From the NCBI RefSeq assembly GCF_007096355.1, contig NZ_VKDF01000007.1:62001-126000 (forward strand): DNA of 64,000 nt. The letters are read 5' to 3'. Both the position numbers and the translations under genes were made by a program. Of this stretch, positions 51,636 through 59,451 are shown piece after piece (position 1 is the stretch's first letter; each line of letters begins with the position of its first letter). Under the pieces are notes generated by a model that searched no databases, was not told the origin of the DNA, and worked only from the letters and a program-made list of their open reading frames with translations. Origin of the DNA: Paracoccus sp. M683. Lineage in GTDB: Bacteria; Pseudomonadota; Alphaproteobacteria; Rhodobacterales; Rhodobacteraceae.

Positions 51636-52892
51636 ATGCACGACCATCACGATCACGATCACGATCACGCCCATCACCACCACCCGTCCGTTCATGACGT
51701 CATGCCGGACAACCCGCCTGTTCCCGGCGGAACGGCGCATCTGCATCTCGACCCGCTTGGCGGAATCGCGGGCGACATGTTCGTCGCCGCCATGCTGGAC
51801 GCCGCCCCCGATCTGATTCCCGAGGCACAGGCGCTTGCCGCAGGGATCGGGCCGGGCGTCGGCGTCGAAACCGTCGAGCAAAGCGATCACGGGTTGCGCG
51901 GCCGCCATCTGGCGCTGATCCTGCCCGATACGCAGCGCGGGCCCCGTCACTATGGCGACTATCGCGAATTGCTGGCCGAGCTGGCGCCGGATCAGGGCGT
52001 CGCTGCCCGCGCGCTGGATATCCTGCGCCGCCTGGGTCAGGCAGAGGCGGCGGTTCATGGCGTCACGCTGGACCGGGTGCATTTTCATGAAATCTCGGAT
52101 TGGGATTCCATTGCGGACATCCTGCTGGCGGCCTTGTGCCTTGAACGGCTTCAGGTCGGCTCGACCAGCACAGCGCCCCTGCCCATGGGGGGCGGACGGG
52201 TGCGGACGGAACATGGCCAGATGCCTGTGCCTGCGCCCGCCACGCTGTTGCTGATGCGCGGATTGCCCGTCATCGACGACGGTATCGCGGGCGAGCGGGT
52301 GACGCCGACCGGCGCTGCGATCATGGCGCATCTGACCCCTTCTACCGCGCTGCCGATGCCGGCGCGGCGGTTGGACCGGGTGGGTCACGGTCTGGGCACC
52401 CGGCGGATGGAAGGCATCACCAATCTGTTGCGCGTCAGCCTGTGGCAACCGGCCAGCGAGGCGGGGCAGGACGTGGTCGGCATCATCAGCTTTCACATCG
52501 ACGACCAGACTGGCGAGGATCTGGCCACAGGGCTGGATCGGATGCGCGCCCTGCCCGGCGTGCTGGACGTGCTGCACATCCCCGCGCTTGGCAAAAAGGG
52601 CCGCATGGTCGCCCGGATCGAAATGATCTGCCGGCGCGAGACCATGGATCAAGCCGCCCGCGCCGCCCTGACCGAGACGACGACCATCGGTCTGCGCATG
52701 CGGGAAGAGGCGCGGATGCTGCTGCCACGCGATACGGCGGTGGCGCAGACCGATACGGGCGTGGTGCGGACGAAATCGCTGATTCGACCCGATGGCAGCC
52801 GCACGATCAAGGCCGAGATGGACGATCTGGCGGGCGCCGGCGACCATGCGGCGCGGCAACGCCTGCGCGGACAGGTCGAGACTCCGGGCTGA
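51636..52892 (+). CDS. larC: LarC-type nickel-insertion protein with His-rich N-terminus
   Basis: 418 residues of the DUF111/LarC family, which inserts nickel into the pyridinium-dithiocarboxylate nucleotide to make the nickel-pincer cofactor. The body has HLHLDPLGGIAGDMFVAAML, VHFHEISDWDSIADILLAAL, RTEHGQMPVPAPATLLLMRG and GERVTPTGAAIMAHLTP, all LarC landmarks. In some species LarC is split by a programmed frameshift; here it is one frame. The first 20 residues are almost only His and Asp, a likely metal-storage tail. It starts 25 bases after the LarA-like gene, with GAGGA before the ATG. LarB and LarE are not in the window. Confidence 0.85.
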   Translation: MHDHHDHDHDHAHHHHPSVHDVMPDNPPVPGGTAHLHLDPLGGIAGDMFVAAMLDAAPDLIPEAQALAAGIGPGVGVETVEQSDHGLRGRHLALILPDTQRGPRHYGDYRELLAELAPDQGVAARALDILRRLGQAEAAVHGVTLDRVHFHEISDWDSIADILLAALCLERLQVGSTSTAPLPMGGGRVRTEHGQMPVPAPATLLLMRGLPVIDDGIAGERVTPTGAAIMAHLTPSTALPMPARRLDRVGHGLGTRRMEGITNLLRVSLWQPASEAGQDVVGIISFHIDDQTGEDLATGLDRMRALPGVLDVLHIPALGKKGRMVARIEMICRRETMDQAARAALTETTTIGLRMREEARMLLPRDTAVAQTDTGVVRTKSLIRPDGSRTIKAEMDDLAGAGDHAARQRLRGQVETPG

Positions 52893-53082
52893 TCGGCCAG
52901 CATCTTGTAAGGAAAGTTGACATGTTGGGGCCGATCTGCTGATCTTCCCCTGCCGGCGCGGCTGATCGGTCAGCGGATGCCGGCGGGGGGAATATCGCGC
53001 CTTGCCTTCCTGCACGCCCGGTCAAACGGGTGGCCGGACATGACCCGCAAGGTGCTGCAAGCGCATGACAGGGAGAAAACAT

Positions 53083-54018
53083 ATGCGTGCTTTCATCGCA
53101 ACCGGCCTTATCGCAGCAGCAACCGCCGCAGGTGGCGCGGCCGAGGCGCAGCAATTGAAGCTGATGACAGGGCCACAGGGCGGATCGTGGTATCCGCTTG
53201 GCGGCGCCATGCAGTCGATGGTGTCCGATGACGGCATCAGCATTCAGGTTCTGCCGGGCGGCGGCGTCGCCAATGTGCAGGGCGTGCAGGGCGGTCAAGC
53301 TGATCTGGGCTTTGGCAACTCGATCTCAGTGGTGGATGCGATCGAGGGGCGCGAGCCGTTCGAGGGCAAGGCGGACAATGTCTGCAACCTTGCCACGCTG
53401 TATCCGCAATATTTCCATATCGTCGCGACCGAGGCCAGCGGCATCAAGACCGCCGCCGATCTGGCCGGCAAGCGCCTTGTGACCCAGCCCGTCGGCAACA
53501 CGGCCGAGCAGGTGACCCGCGCTGTTCTGGAAACCGCCGGCACCAATTATGACGCCATGCGCAGCGTTGATTATGTATCCTATTCCGACGGGGTGGCGCT
53601 GTTGCAGGACGGCAATGCCGACTATTTCACCCTGGGCACCACGGTTCCCGCATCTGCCGTGATGGACCTTGCGAACTCGACCCCGATCACGGTGGTGCCG
53701 CTGGATCAGGCGTTCATCGACCAGATGAAGGCCAATATCAATCCGGGCTATTCCAGCCTGACCATCCCTGCCGGCAGCTATCCGGGGCAGGATCAGGATG
53801 TTCTGGCGGTTGGCTATGCCACCCAGGTCATCGCCCGCTGCGATCTGGACAACGAGGTGGTCAAGACCATCCTGACCCGCATGTGGGAAAGCCGCGACGA
53901 CCTGATCGCCATCAGCGCCGCGATGAACAACACCACCTTGGAAAGCATGCAGGAAGACACCGGCGTTCCGCTGCACGAAGGCGCCAAGGCCTTCTATGCC
54001 GAACAATCCGGCGGCTAA
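53083..54018 (+). CDS. TRAP transporter solute-binding protein, TAXI family
   Basis: 311 residues. A Sec signal peptide (MRAFIATGLIAAATAAGGAA, cleavage before QQLKL) is followed by a TAXI-type ligand-binding protein: KLMTGPQGGSWYPLGGAM, VANVQGVQGGQADLGFGNS and a long second lobe with DLAGKRLVTQPVGNTAEQVT. TAXI binding proteins bind carboxylates such as glutamate or citrate in the few studied cases. The partner permease gene follows after 69 bases, with a strong hairpin in the gap. AGGGAG lies before the ATG at 53083; an ATG six codons further upstream is less likely. Confidence 0.9.
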   Translation: MRAFIATGLIAAATAAGGAAEAQQLKLMTGPQGGSWYPLGGAMQSMVSDDGISIQVLPGGGVANVQGVQGGQADLGFGNSISVVDAIEGREPFEGKADNVCNLATLYPQYFHIVATEASGIKTAADLAGKRLVTQPVGNTAEQVTRAVLETAGTNYDAMRSVDYVSYSDGVALLQDGNADYFTLGTTVPASAVMDLANSTPITVVPLDQAFIDQMKANINPGYSSLTIPAGSYPGQDQDVLAVGYATQVIARCDLDNEVVKTILTRMWESRDDLIAISAAMNNTTLESMQEDTGVPLHEGAKAFYAEQSGG

Positions 54019-54033
54019 GCCATCATGTCCGGT

Positions 54034-54058
54034 GGCGGGGCCAGGTGACGGCCCCGCC
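54034..54058 (+). promoter_or_regulatory. Intercistronic hairpin after the TAXI binding-protein gene
   Basis: A perfect nine-base-pair stem (GGCGGGGCC / GGCCCCGCC) with a seven-base loop lies 15 bases after the TAXI stop and 30 before the permease ATG. There is no T run, so it is more likely to stabilise the upstream mRNA or partly slow the polymerase, favouring the binding protein. It is the same design as at 14058. Confidence 0.65.
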
Positions 54059-54087
54059 CTCCACAGGCGCAAGACGGGGGGACGGCC

Positions 54088-55995
54088 ATGTTTGCCAATA
54101 ATATCTGGATGCGGCGGATCGTGACGCTGGTTGCCGTCACGATGAGCCTGTTTCACCTTTATATCGCATGGTTCGGACCGCCCAATGCCTTTACCCTGCG
54201 TGCCACCCATTTCGGCTTTGCGCTGGCACTGGCCTATCTGACGCTGCCGATCTCGGCCTCGCGGGCGGATAAATCGCCGGGGATCCCGGACCTGATCCTG
54301 ATGGTCGCCGCACTGTCGGCTGCGGCCTATCCAGTGCTGAACCAGACATATTTCAACACCCGGATGGCCTATGTCGGGCCGGTTTCGATGATGGATCAGG
54401 TGATGGCGACAACGATGATCGTCACCGTGCTGGAGGCCACCCGCCGCGCCGTGGGTCCGATCCTGCCGGCAACGGCACTGATCTTCCTTGGCTATCAGAT
54501 CTTTTTCACCGGGGCCGACATCACGCGGCTGCTGGAATATCAATACATGACCACCGATGCGCTGTTCGGCGTGCCAGCGCAGGTTTCGGCCACCTATGTG
54601 GTGCTGTTCGTGATCTTCGGCGCACTGGCCGAGCGGTTCGGGATCGGCAAGCTGTTCATGGATTTCGCGCTGGCGCTGACCGGCCACACGGCGGGCGGCC
54701 CGGCCAAGGTCGCCGTCGTCACCTCGGGGCTGTTCGGATCGGTTTCCGGGTCGGCGGTGGCCAATGTGATGACGACCGGCACCTTCACCATTCCGCTGAT
54801 GAAGCGGATCGGCTATCCCGCCCATTTCGCCGGCGCGGTCGAGGCCGTGGCTTCAACCGGCGGGCAGATCATGCCGCCGATCATGGGCGCCGCGGCCTTT
54901 GTCATGGCCGAGTTCATGGGCGTGGGCTATCTGACCGTTGCCGCCTATGCGCTGCTGCCGGCCTTGCTGTATTATCTGGCCGTCTTTCTCGCGGTGCATT
55001 TCGAGGCCCGCAAGCGCGGCATGAAGGGCCTGCCCAAGGCTGATCTGCCGCGCGTGGGCAAGGTTCTGCGCGACGAAGGGCATCTGTTCCTGCCGCTGGT
55101 GATCATCATCGCCACTCTGATGTCGGGCTATTCTGCGCCCTTTTCGGCGCTGGCGGGTATCCTGTCGATCGTGCCGGTGGTGCTGCTGCGCAAGACAACG
55201 CGGAAAGAATTCAGCATTCCCAAGCTGATCGAGGCGCTGGAATCGGGTGCCATCAATTCGGTCGTCGTGGCGCTGGCCTGTGCGACGGCGGGGATCGTGA
55301 TCGGGGTGATCGCGCAGACCGGTCTGGGGCTGACCTTTACCGGGCTGGTGCGCGCGGCGGCACAGGACATGCTGCTGCCGGCGCTGATCCTGACGATGAT
55401 GGCGGGCATCGTGCTGGGCATGGGGATGCCGACGACGCCAGCCTATATCGTCCAGGTGGCGTTGCTGGTGCCGGCGCTGGTCAAGCTGGGTGTGCCAATC
55501 CCGGCGGCGCATATGTTCGTATTTTACTTCGCGATCCTGTCGGCCATCACGCCGCCCGTCGCCATTGCTGTCTATGCCGCCTGCGGCATCGGGCGAAGCG
55601 GTGTGGTACCGACCTCGATCACGGCGGTCAGGCTGGGGCTGACCGGCTATATCATTCCCTTCATGTTCGTCTTTGGCCCCTCGCTGCTGCTGATCGGTGA
55701 ATGGCCCAAGGTGGCGCTGACGGTGGTGACGGCCTCGCTTGGGGTGACATTCCTGTCAGCGGGGCTGGCGGGCTATCTGTTCCGCCCGGCGGGGTGGCTG
55801 GTCCGGCTGTTGCTGGTTGCGGCGGCTTTCACGCTGATCAAGCCGGGACTGGTGACCGACCTGCTGGGGCTGGGGCTTGGCCTTCTGGGTGCGCTGCTGA
55901 ACCGGCGCGAACCAGACCCCGACCACACGGCCGAGGCCGATCTGGCCGGCGATACCCATGTCGAGATGGCCGATCTGAAAACGGGCGAGAACTAG
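54088..55995 (+). CDS. TRAP transporter fused permease (DctQM, TAXI type)
   Basis: 635 residues, with about 16-18 membrane helices. TAXI-type TRAP systems normally fuse the small DctQ-like and large DctM-like subunits in one chain, as here. DctM-type text is visible: ALTGHTAGGPAKVAVVTSGL with the following GSVSGSAVANVMTTGTFTIP, GGQIMPPIMGAAAFVMAEF, and MAGIVLGMGMPTTPAYIVQV. It uses the sodium or proton gradient, not ATP. The C-terminal 60 residues after the last helix are charged and cytoplasmic. It is the last gene of the larA-larC-TRAP group. Confidence 0.93.
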   Translation: MFANNIWMRRIVTLVAVTMSLFHLYIAWFGPPNAFTLRATHFGFALALAYLTLPISASRADKSPGIPDLILMVAALSAAAYPVLNQTYFNTRMAYVGPVSMMDQVMATTMIVTVLEATRRAVGPILPATALIFLGYQIFFTGADITRLLEYQYMTTDALFGVPAQVSATYVVLFVIFGALAERFGIGKLFMDFALALTGHTAGGPAKVAVVTSGLFGSVSGSAVANVMTTGTFTIPLMKRIGYPAHFAGAVEAVASTGGQIMPPIMGAAAFVMAEFMGVGYLTVAAYALLPALLYYLAVFLAVHFEARKRGMKGLPKADLPRVGKVLRDEGHLFLPLVIIIATLMSGYSAPFSALAGILSIVPVVLLRKTTRKEFSIPKLIEALESGAINSVVVALACATAGIVIGVIAQTGLGLTFTGLVRAAAQDMLLPALILTMMAGIVLGMGMPTTPAYIVQVALLVPALVKLGVPIPAAHMFVFYFAILSAITPPVAIAVYAACGIGRSGVVPTSITAVRLGLTGYIIPFMFVFGPSLLLIGEWPKVALTVVTASLGVTFLSAGLAGYLFRPAGWLVRLLLVAAAFTLIKPGLVTDLLGLGLGLLGALLNRREPDPDHTAEADLAGDTHVEMADLKTGEN

Positions 55996-56097
55996 CGGCG
56001 GGAAACCGCCCGAATGTCGGCCGATCGCACCCCGTCAGACATGGCGCTGACCACGCTTTATTGCCAAGATCAGCGCCATGTTTGTTTGGTGACGATT

Positions 56098-56895
56098 ATG
56101 CATAGACGAAAACAATGTCTGCGATCCGGGTGTTGCGCCGGATATTCTGGTGACGACGCGGCGCGGCAGCGGTCTGCGCAGATCCGGTCCATATTTCCCG
56201 TTCTCGCCGTTCTGCTGTTTTTCCTGCCATGCCTGACGACCGCAGCCCTGGCGCAGATCCCCGACGGAGCGGATTTCCGCATGGCCGCCAAGCGCATGGC
56301 CGCGACGCAGGATGTGGAAAGCCTGACCCTGCAATGCCCCGCCGATCTTTGGAAAACTCGTCAAAGCTGGCTGCATCTGCTGTTCGGGGATCCCGAGCAT
56401 TGGGATATCACCCGCTGTCAGAATGATTTTCCGGGTTGCGTCGAACAATGTCTCGACGGCCTCAACGGCTCGGCCTGCGTCGCAACGGCCTTGATCATCG
56501 ACTTTGACGGAGTGCCCGAATTCGATCTTACAAGGCGGCAGTTTCACGCATTGGGCTGCGCCTTGGGCCATCCATCGGGCTGCACCAACCGTGGTGCGAC
56601 CATCCGCAATGTCGCAACCCCGATCGACCCGATTTCGGTGGGTGATCGCGAAACGGCCCTGACATGCATCAAGCGGACCTTTGCCATCGCCTGCTCGGCC
56701 GAGAACGCCTGGGGCTGTGCGATGGAGGGGCAAGCGCTGCGTTTGGGCGAGGGCGGACCCGTCGACAAGACAACCGCCCGCGACCGTCTTGACTACGCCT
56801 GCGTGCTCAGCGGTGAAACCGAAAAATCGGACTCAACTCTGGCGCCCTGCCGTTTTGCCAAACAACAGCTTGAACTGCTGAACAACAAGGAATAG
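56098..56895 (+). CDS. Secreted Cys-rich protein of unknown function, Sel1-like
   Basis: About 265 residues from the ATG at 56098; the frame is open to 56014, but GGTGA before 56098 supports the shorter start. A hydrophobic segment (FPVLAVLLFFLPCLTTAALA) near residue 50 looks like a late signal sequence or anchor. After it come Cys-rich repeats about 35 residues apart, with CxxGxxxGC-like spacing (CALGHPSGCTNRG, CSAENAWGCAMEGQALRLGE), as in Sel1-like helical repeats of secreted proteins. Ten or more Cys suggest disulphides. The gene lies between the TRAP permease and a convergent GntR gene. I do not recognise a specific family. Confidence 0.55.
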   Translation: MHRRKQCLRSGCCAGYSGDDAARQRSAQIRSIFPVLAVLLFFLPCLTTAALAQIPDGADFRMAAKRMAATQDVESLTLQCPADLWKTRQSWLHLLFGDPEHWDITRCQNDFPGCVEQCLDGLNGSACVATALIIDFDGVPEFDLTRRQFHALGCALGHPSGCTNRGATIRNVATPIDPISVGDRETALTCIKRTFAIACSAENAWGCAMEGQALRLGEGGPVDKTTARDRLDYACVLSGETEKSDSTLAPCRFAKQQLELLNNKE

Positions 56896-56921
56896 CCGCG
56901 CTGGCCGCCGCCCCCGCACCC

Positions 56922-57689
56922 CTATACCCGACGCCGCTGGTCCGTTACCCGCTGGCGGGCCTGCACCAGATGATAGCCCATCAGCAGCGCCGCCCCGTCG
57001 CCGTCGCGGGCACGGATCGCCTCGGCGATCTGACGGTGTTCGGTAATCACGGCCTCGATGCGTTCATCCGTGCCCTGACGGGTCAGCGATTGCGCCACGT
57101 CGATCGCCGCCAGCATCGTGCTGCGCGTGGTGCCCAGCATCTGCACAAGAACCTCGTTGCCGCTGGCCTCGGCGACGGCCATGTGGAAATCCAGATCCGC
57201 CTCTCGCTGCGGCTGGCGGCGGCGCATTCCGGCCTCCAGCAGCTCCAGCGCGACCTCGATCCGGTTCAGATCGGCGGGGCTTGCACGCAGCGCGGCAAGA
57301 CGGGCGGCCGCGGGTTCGATGGCCAGCCGCGCCTCCATGCAGCGCATCAGGCCGGCAACGTCATCAGCGCCTGCAAAGTCGATCAGGCCCTGCGGCGGCC
57401 GCCGGCGCACGAAACTGCCGACGCCATGCCGCGCCAGAATGATCCCATCATCACGCAGCCGCGCCAGCGCCTCGCGCACAACCGGACGCGACACGTTGAA
57501 CCGCTCTCCGATCTGGTGTTCCGAGGGCAGCTTGTCACCTTCGGCCAGCTGACCCGATGCGATCAGCTCCAGCATGCGGCCATAGATCTGGTCGGCCAGC
57601 GTCTCGCGCTTGCGGATCGGTTGTGCCAGCAAAGGATCGTTCATGCTGTCTGCCGTCATCGCCATAATTTTCGCCGCAGAGGCGATCAT
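56922..57689 (-). CDS. GntR-family regulator, FadR subgroup
   Basis: 255 residues from the first ATG; later ATGs at 57665, 57659 and 57644 are also possible, with no clear ribosome binding site to choose. The winged helix is LADQIYGRMLELIASGQLAE, DKLPSEHQIGERFNVSRPVV and REALARLRDDGIILARHGVG. The FCD ligand-binding domain follows with DLDFHMAVAEASGNEVLVQM, where Asp/His-type residues coordinate a metal and carboxylate ligand in related proteins. It diverges from the ThDP operon at 57760 and probably controls it. It is converged upon by the Cys-rich gene, 27 bases away. Confidence 0.9.
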   Translation of the reverse strand: MIASAAKIMAMTADSMNDPLLAQPIRKRETLADQIYGRMLELIASGQLAEGDKLPSEHQIGERFNVSRPVVREALARLRDDGIILARHGVGSFVRRRPPQGLIDFAGADDVAGLMRCMEARLAIEPAAARLAALRASPADLNRIEVALELLEAGMRRRQPQREADLDFHMAVAEASGNEVLVQMLGTTRSTMLAAIDVAQSLTRQGTDERIEAVITEHRQIAEAIRARDGDGAALLMGYHLVQARQRVTDQRRRV

Positions 57690-57759
57690 TCACTTGTAAG
57701 CTTTATTGACAACCCTGTCCAGCTTGGGACATGACAAGGCATCCGCAGAGGAGTGCCCG
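57690..57759 (+). promoter_or_regulatory. GntR-ThDP operon control region (tentative)
   Basis: Between divergent starts are a TTGACA (57706-57711), a TTGT...ACAA inverted repeat over 57694-57712, and a CTTG...CAAG palindrome near 57723-57738. FadR-type regulators often bind TNGTNNNACNA-like palindromes, so these may be operators. The -10 expected 17 bases on is poor. Confidence 0.35.
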
Positions 57760-59451
57760 ATGACCGACCAAAGCCCCCTGAAACCCCGCACGGCCGGCCA
57801 GGTTCTGGTCGATCAATTGCTGATCCACGGGGCCGACCGCGCCTTTTGCGTGCCCGGCGAAAGCTATCTTGAGGTGCTGGACGCGATCCACGATGTCAGC
57901 GACCGCTTCACCCTGCATAACGCCCGGCACGAGGCCGGCGCGGCGGATATGGCCGAGGCTTATGGCAAGCTGACCGGCAAGCCCGGCATCTGCATGGTCA
58001 CGCGCGGCCCCGGTGCCTGTCATGCATCCATCGGGGTGCATATCGCGCAACAGGACAGCACGCCGATGATCCTGCTGATCGGTCAGGTCGGTCGCGACAT
58101 GATGGATCGCGAGGCGTTCCAGGAAGTCGATTACCGGCAGATGTTCGGCCCGCTGGCCAAATGGGCCGCCCAGATCGACTGTGCCGAGCGGGTGCCCGAA
58201 TACATGGCCCGCGCGTTCCGTGTGGCCACATCGGGGCGGCCCGGCCCGGTGGTGCTGGCCCTGCCCGAGGATATGCTGACCGAAACCGTCACCGTGGCCG
58301 ACGCGCAGCCCTATACCGCGACCCAGGCGCAGGCCACGCCCGCCGATTTCGACGCCATCGCCGACTTGCTGGCAGGGGCCGAACGGCCATTGGTCATGCT
58401 GGGCGGTTCGGGCTGGACGGCGCAGGCCGCGCTGGACATCCAGCGGTTCGCGGAAACCAACGGCCTGCCGGTCTGCACATCGTTCCGGCGTCAGGACGCG
58501 ATCGAAAACCGCTCATCCGCCTATGTGGGCGAGTTCGGCACCGCTGTCAGTCCCACCATCGTCCGCCGCATCGCCGAGGCCGATCTGCTGCTGGTGCTTG
58601 GCGCCCGTCTGGGCGAGATGACGACGCGCGGCTATACCACGCTGACCCCGCCGCAATCGCGGCAGCGGCTGATCCATGTCCACCCCGACGCGAACGAGAT
58701 CGGCCGCGTCTATGGCCCCGATCTGGGGATTGCTGCGGATATGCCCGGCATTGCGGCCGGGCTGGCCGGTCGCGATCTGGGGCGCAAGGATGTCTGGCAG
58801 GGCTGGGCGCAGGTGATGCGCGACGAATATATCGCCGATACCGAACCGCCCGGCGACAATCAGTGGCAGTTGGACATGGGCCGCGCCTTCTGCGCCATTC
58901 GCGACGAGTTGCCCGCCGATATGATCGTGACGCTGGATGCGGGCAACCATACGGGCTGGGCGCAACGCTATCTGCGCTTTGGCCGGCCGGGGCGCGAGAT
59001 CGGCTCGACCTGCGGCTCGATGGGCTATGCGGTGCCGGCGGCTGTCGCGGCCGCGCTGGTTCATCCCGACCGGCTGGTTCTGGCGATGGTCGGCGATGGC
59101 GGTTTTCAGATGAGCGGGCTTGAACTGGCCATGGCCGCGCAATATGGCGCCACGCCCATCGTGCTGCTGTTCAACAACGGCATCTATGGCACGATCCGCA
59201 TGCATCAGGAACGCGAGCATCCCCGCCGGGTTTCGGGCACCACGCTGGTCAATCAGGATTTCTGCCGCATGGCCGAAGGCATGGGCTGCCATGCCGAGCG
59301 CGTGACCCGGACCGACGAATTTGCCCCCGCGCTGGACCGCGCCCGCAAGTCGGGCAAGCCCGCCGTGATCGAACTGGTCACCGATCCCGAACAGATTTCC
59401 AGCCGCACCACGATCAGCAGGCTGCGTGAACAGGCGGAGAAACGGGGATGA
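57760..59451 (+). CDS. ThDP-dependent enzyme (acetolactate synthase/benzoylformate decarboxylase superfamily)
   Basis: 563 residues in three ThDP-enzyme domains. Catalytic Glu58 lies in NARHEAGAADMAEAYGKLTG. The ThDP/metal motif is GDGGFQMSGLELAMAAQYGA (GDG at 445-447) with NN about 27 residues on. Middle-domain text such as PLVMLGGSGW is usual. Whether it decarboxylates a 2-oxoacid, cleaves a 2-hydroxyacyl-CoA or condenses aldehydes cannot be told from sequence alone. The enzyme is first in a three-gene operon with an FAD-linked 2-hydroxyacid dehydrogenase and a GST-fold protein, which points to 2-oxoacid cleavage. GAGGAG lies seven bases before the ATG, and its stop overlaps the next start. 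Confidence 0.87.
   Translation: MTDQSPLKPRTAGQVLVDQLLIHGADRAFCVPGESYLEVLDAIHDVSDRFTLHNARHEAGAADMAEAYGKLTGKPGICMVTRGPGACHASIGVHIAQQDSTPMILLIGQVGRDMMDREAFQEVDYRQMFGPLAKWAAQIDCAERVPEYMARAFRVATSGRPGPVVLALPEDMLTETVTVADAQPYTATQAQATPADFDAIADLLAGAERPLVMLGGSGWTAQAALDIQRFAETNGLPVCTSFRRQDAIENRSSAYVGEFGTAVSPTIVRRIAEADLLLVLGARLGEMTTRGYTTLTPPQSRQRLIHVHPDANEIGRVYGPDLGIAADMPGIAAGLAGRDLGRKDVWQGWAQVMRDEYIADTEPPGDNQWQLDMGRAFCAIRDELPADMIVTLDAGNHTGWAQRYLRFGRPGREIGSTCGSMGYAVPAAVAAALVHPDRLVLAMVGDGGFQMSGLELAMAAQYGATPIVLLFNNGIYGTIRMHQEREHPRRVSGTTLVNQDFCRMAEGMGCHAERVTRTDEFAPALDRARKSGKPAVIELVTDPEQISSRTTISRLREQAEKRG

Noticed and set aside
51639..51690. Tandem CAC/CAT/GAT repeats that could be a short tandem repeat locus or CRISPR-like array
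   Set aside because: They are in-frame codons of the His/Asp-rich start of LarC, with no spacers and no repeat unit of 25-40 bases.
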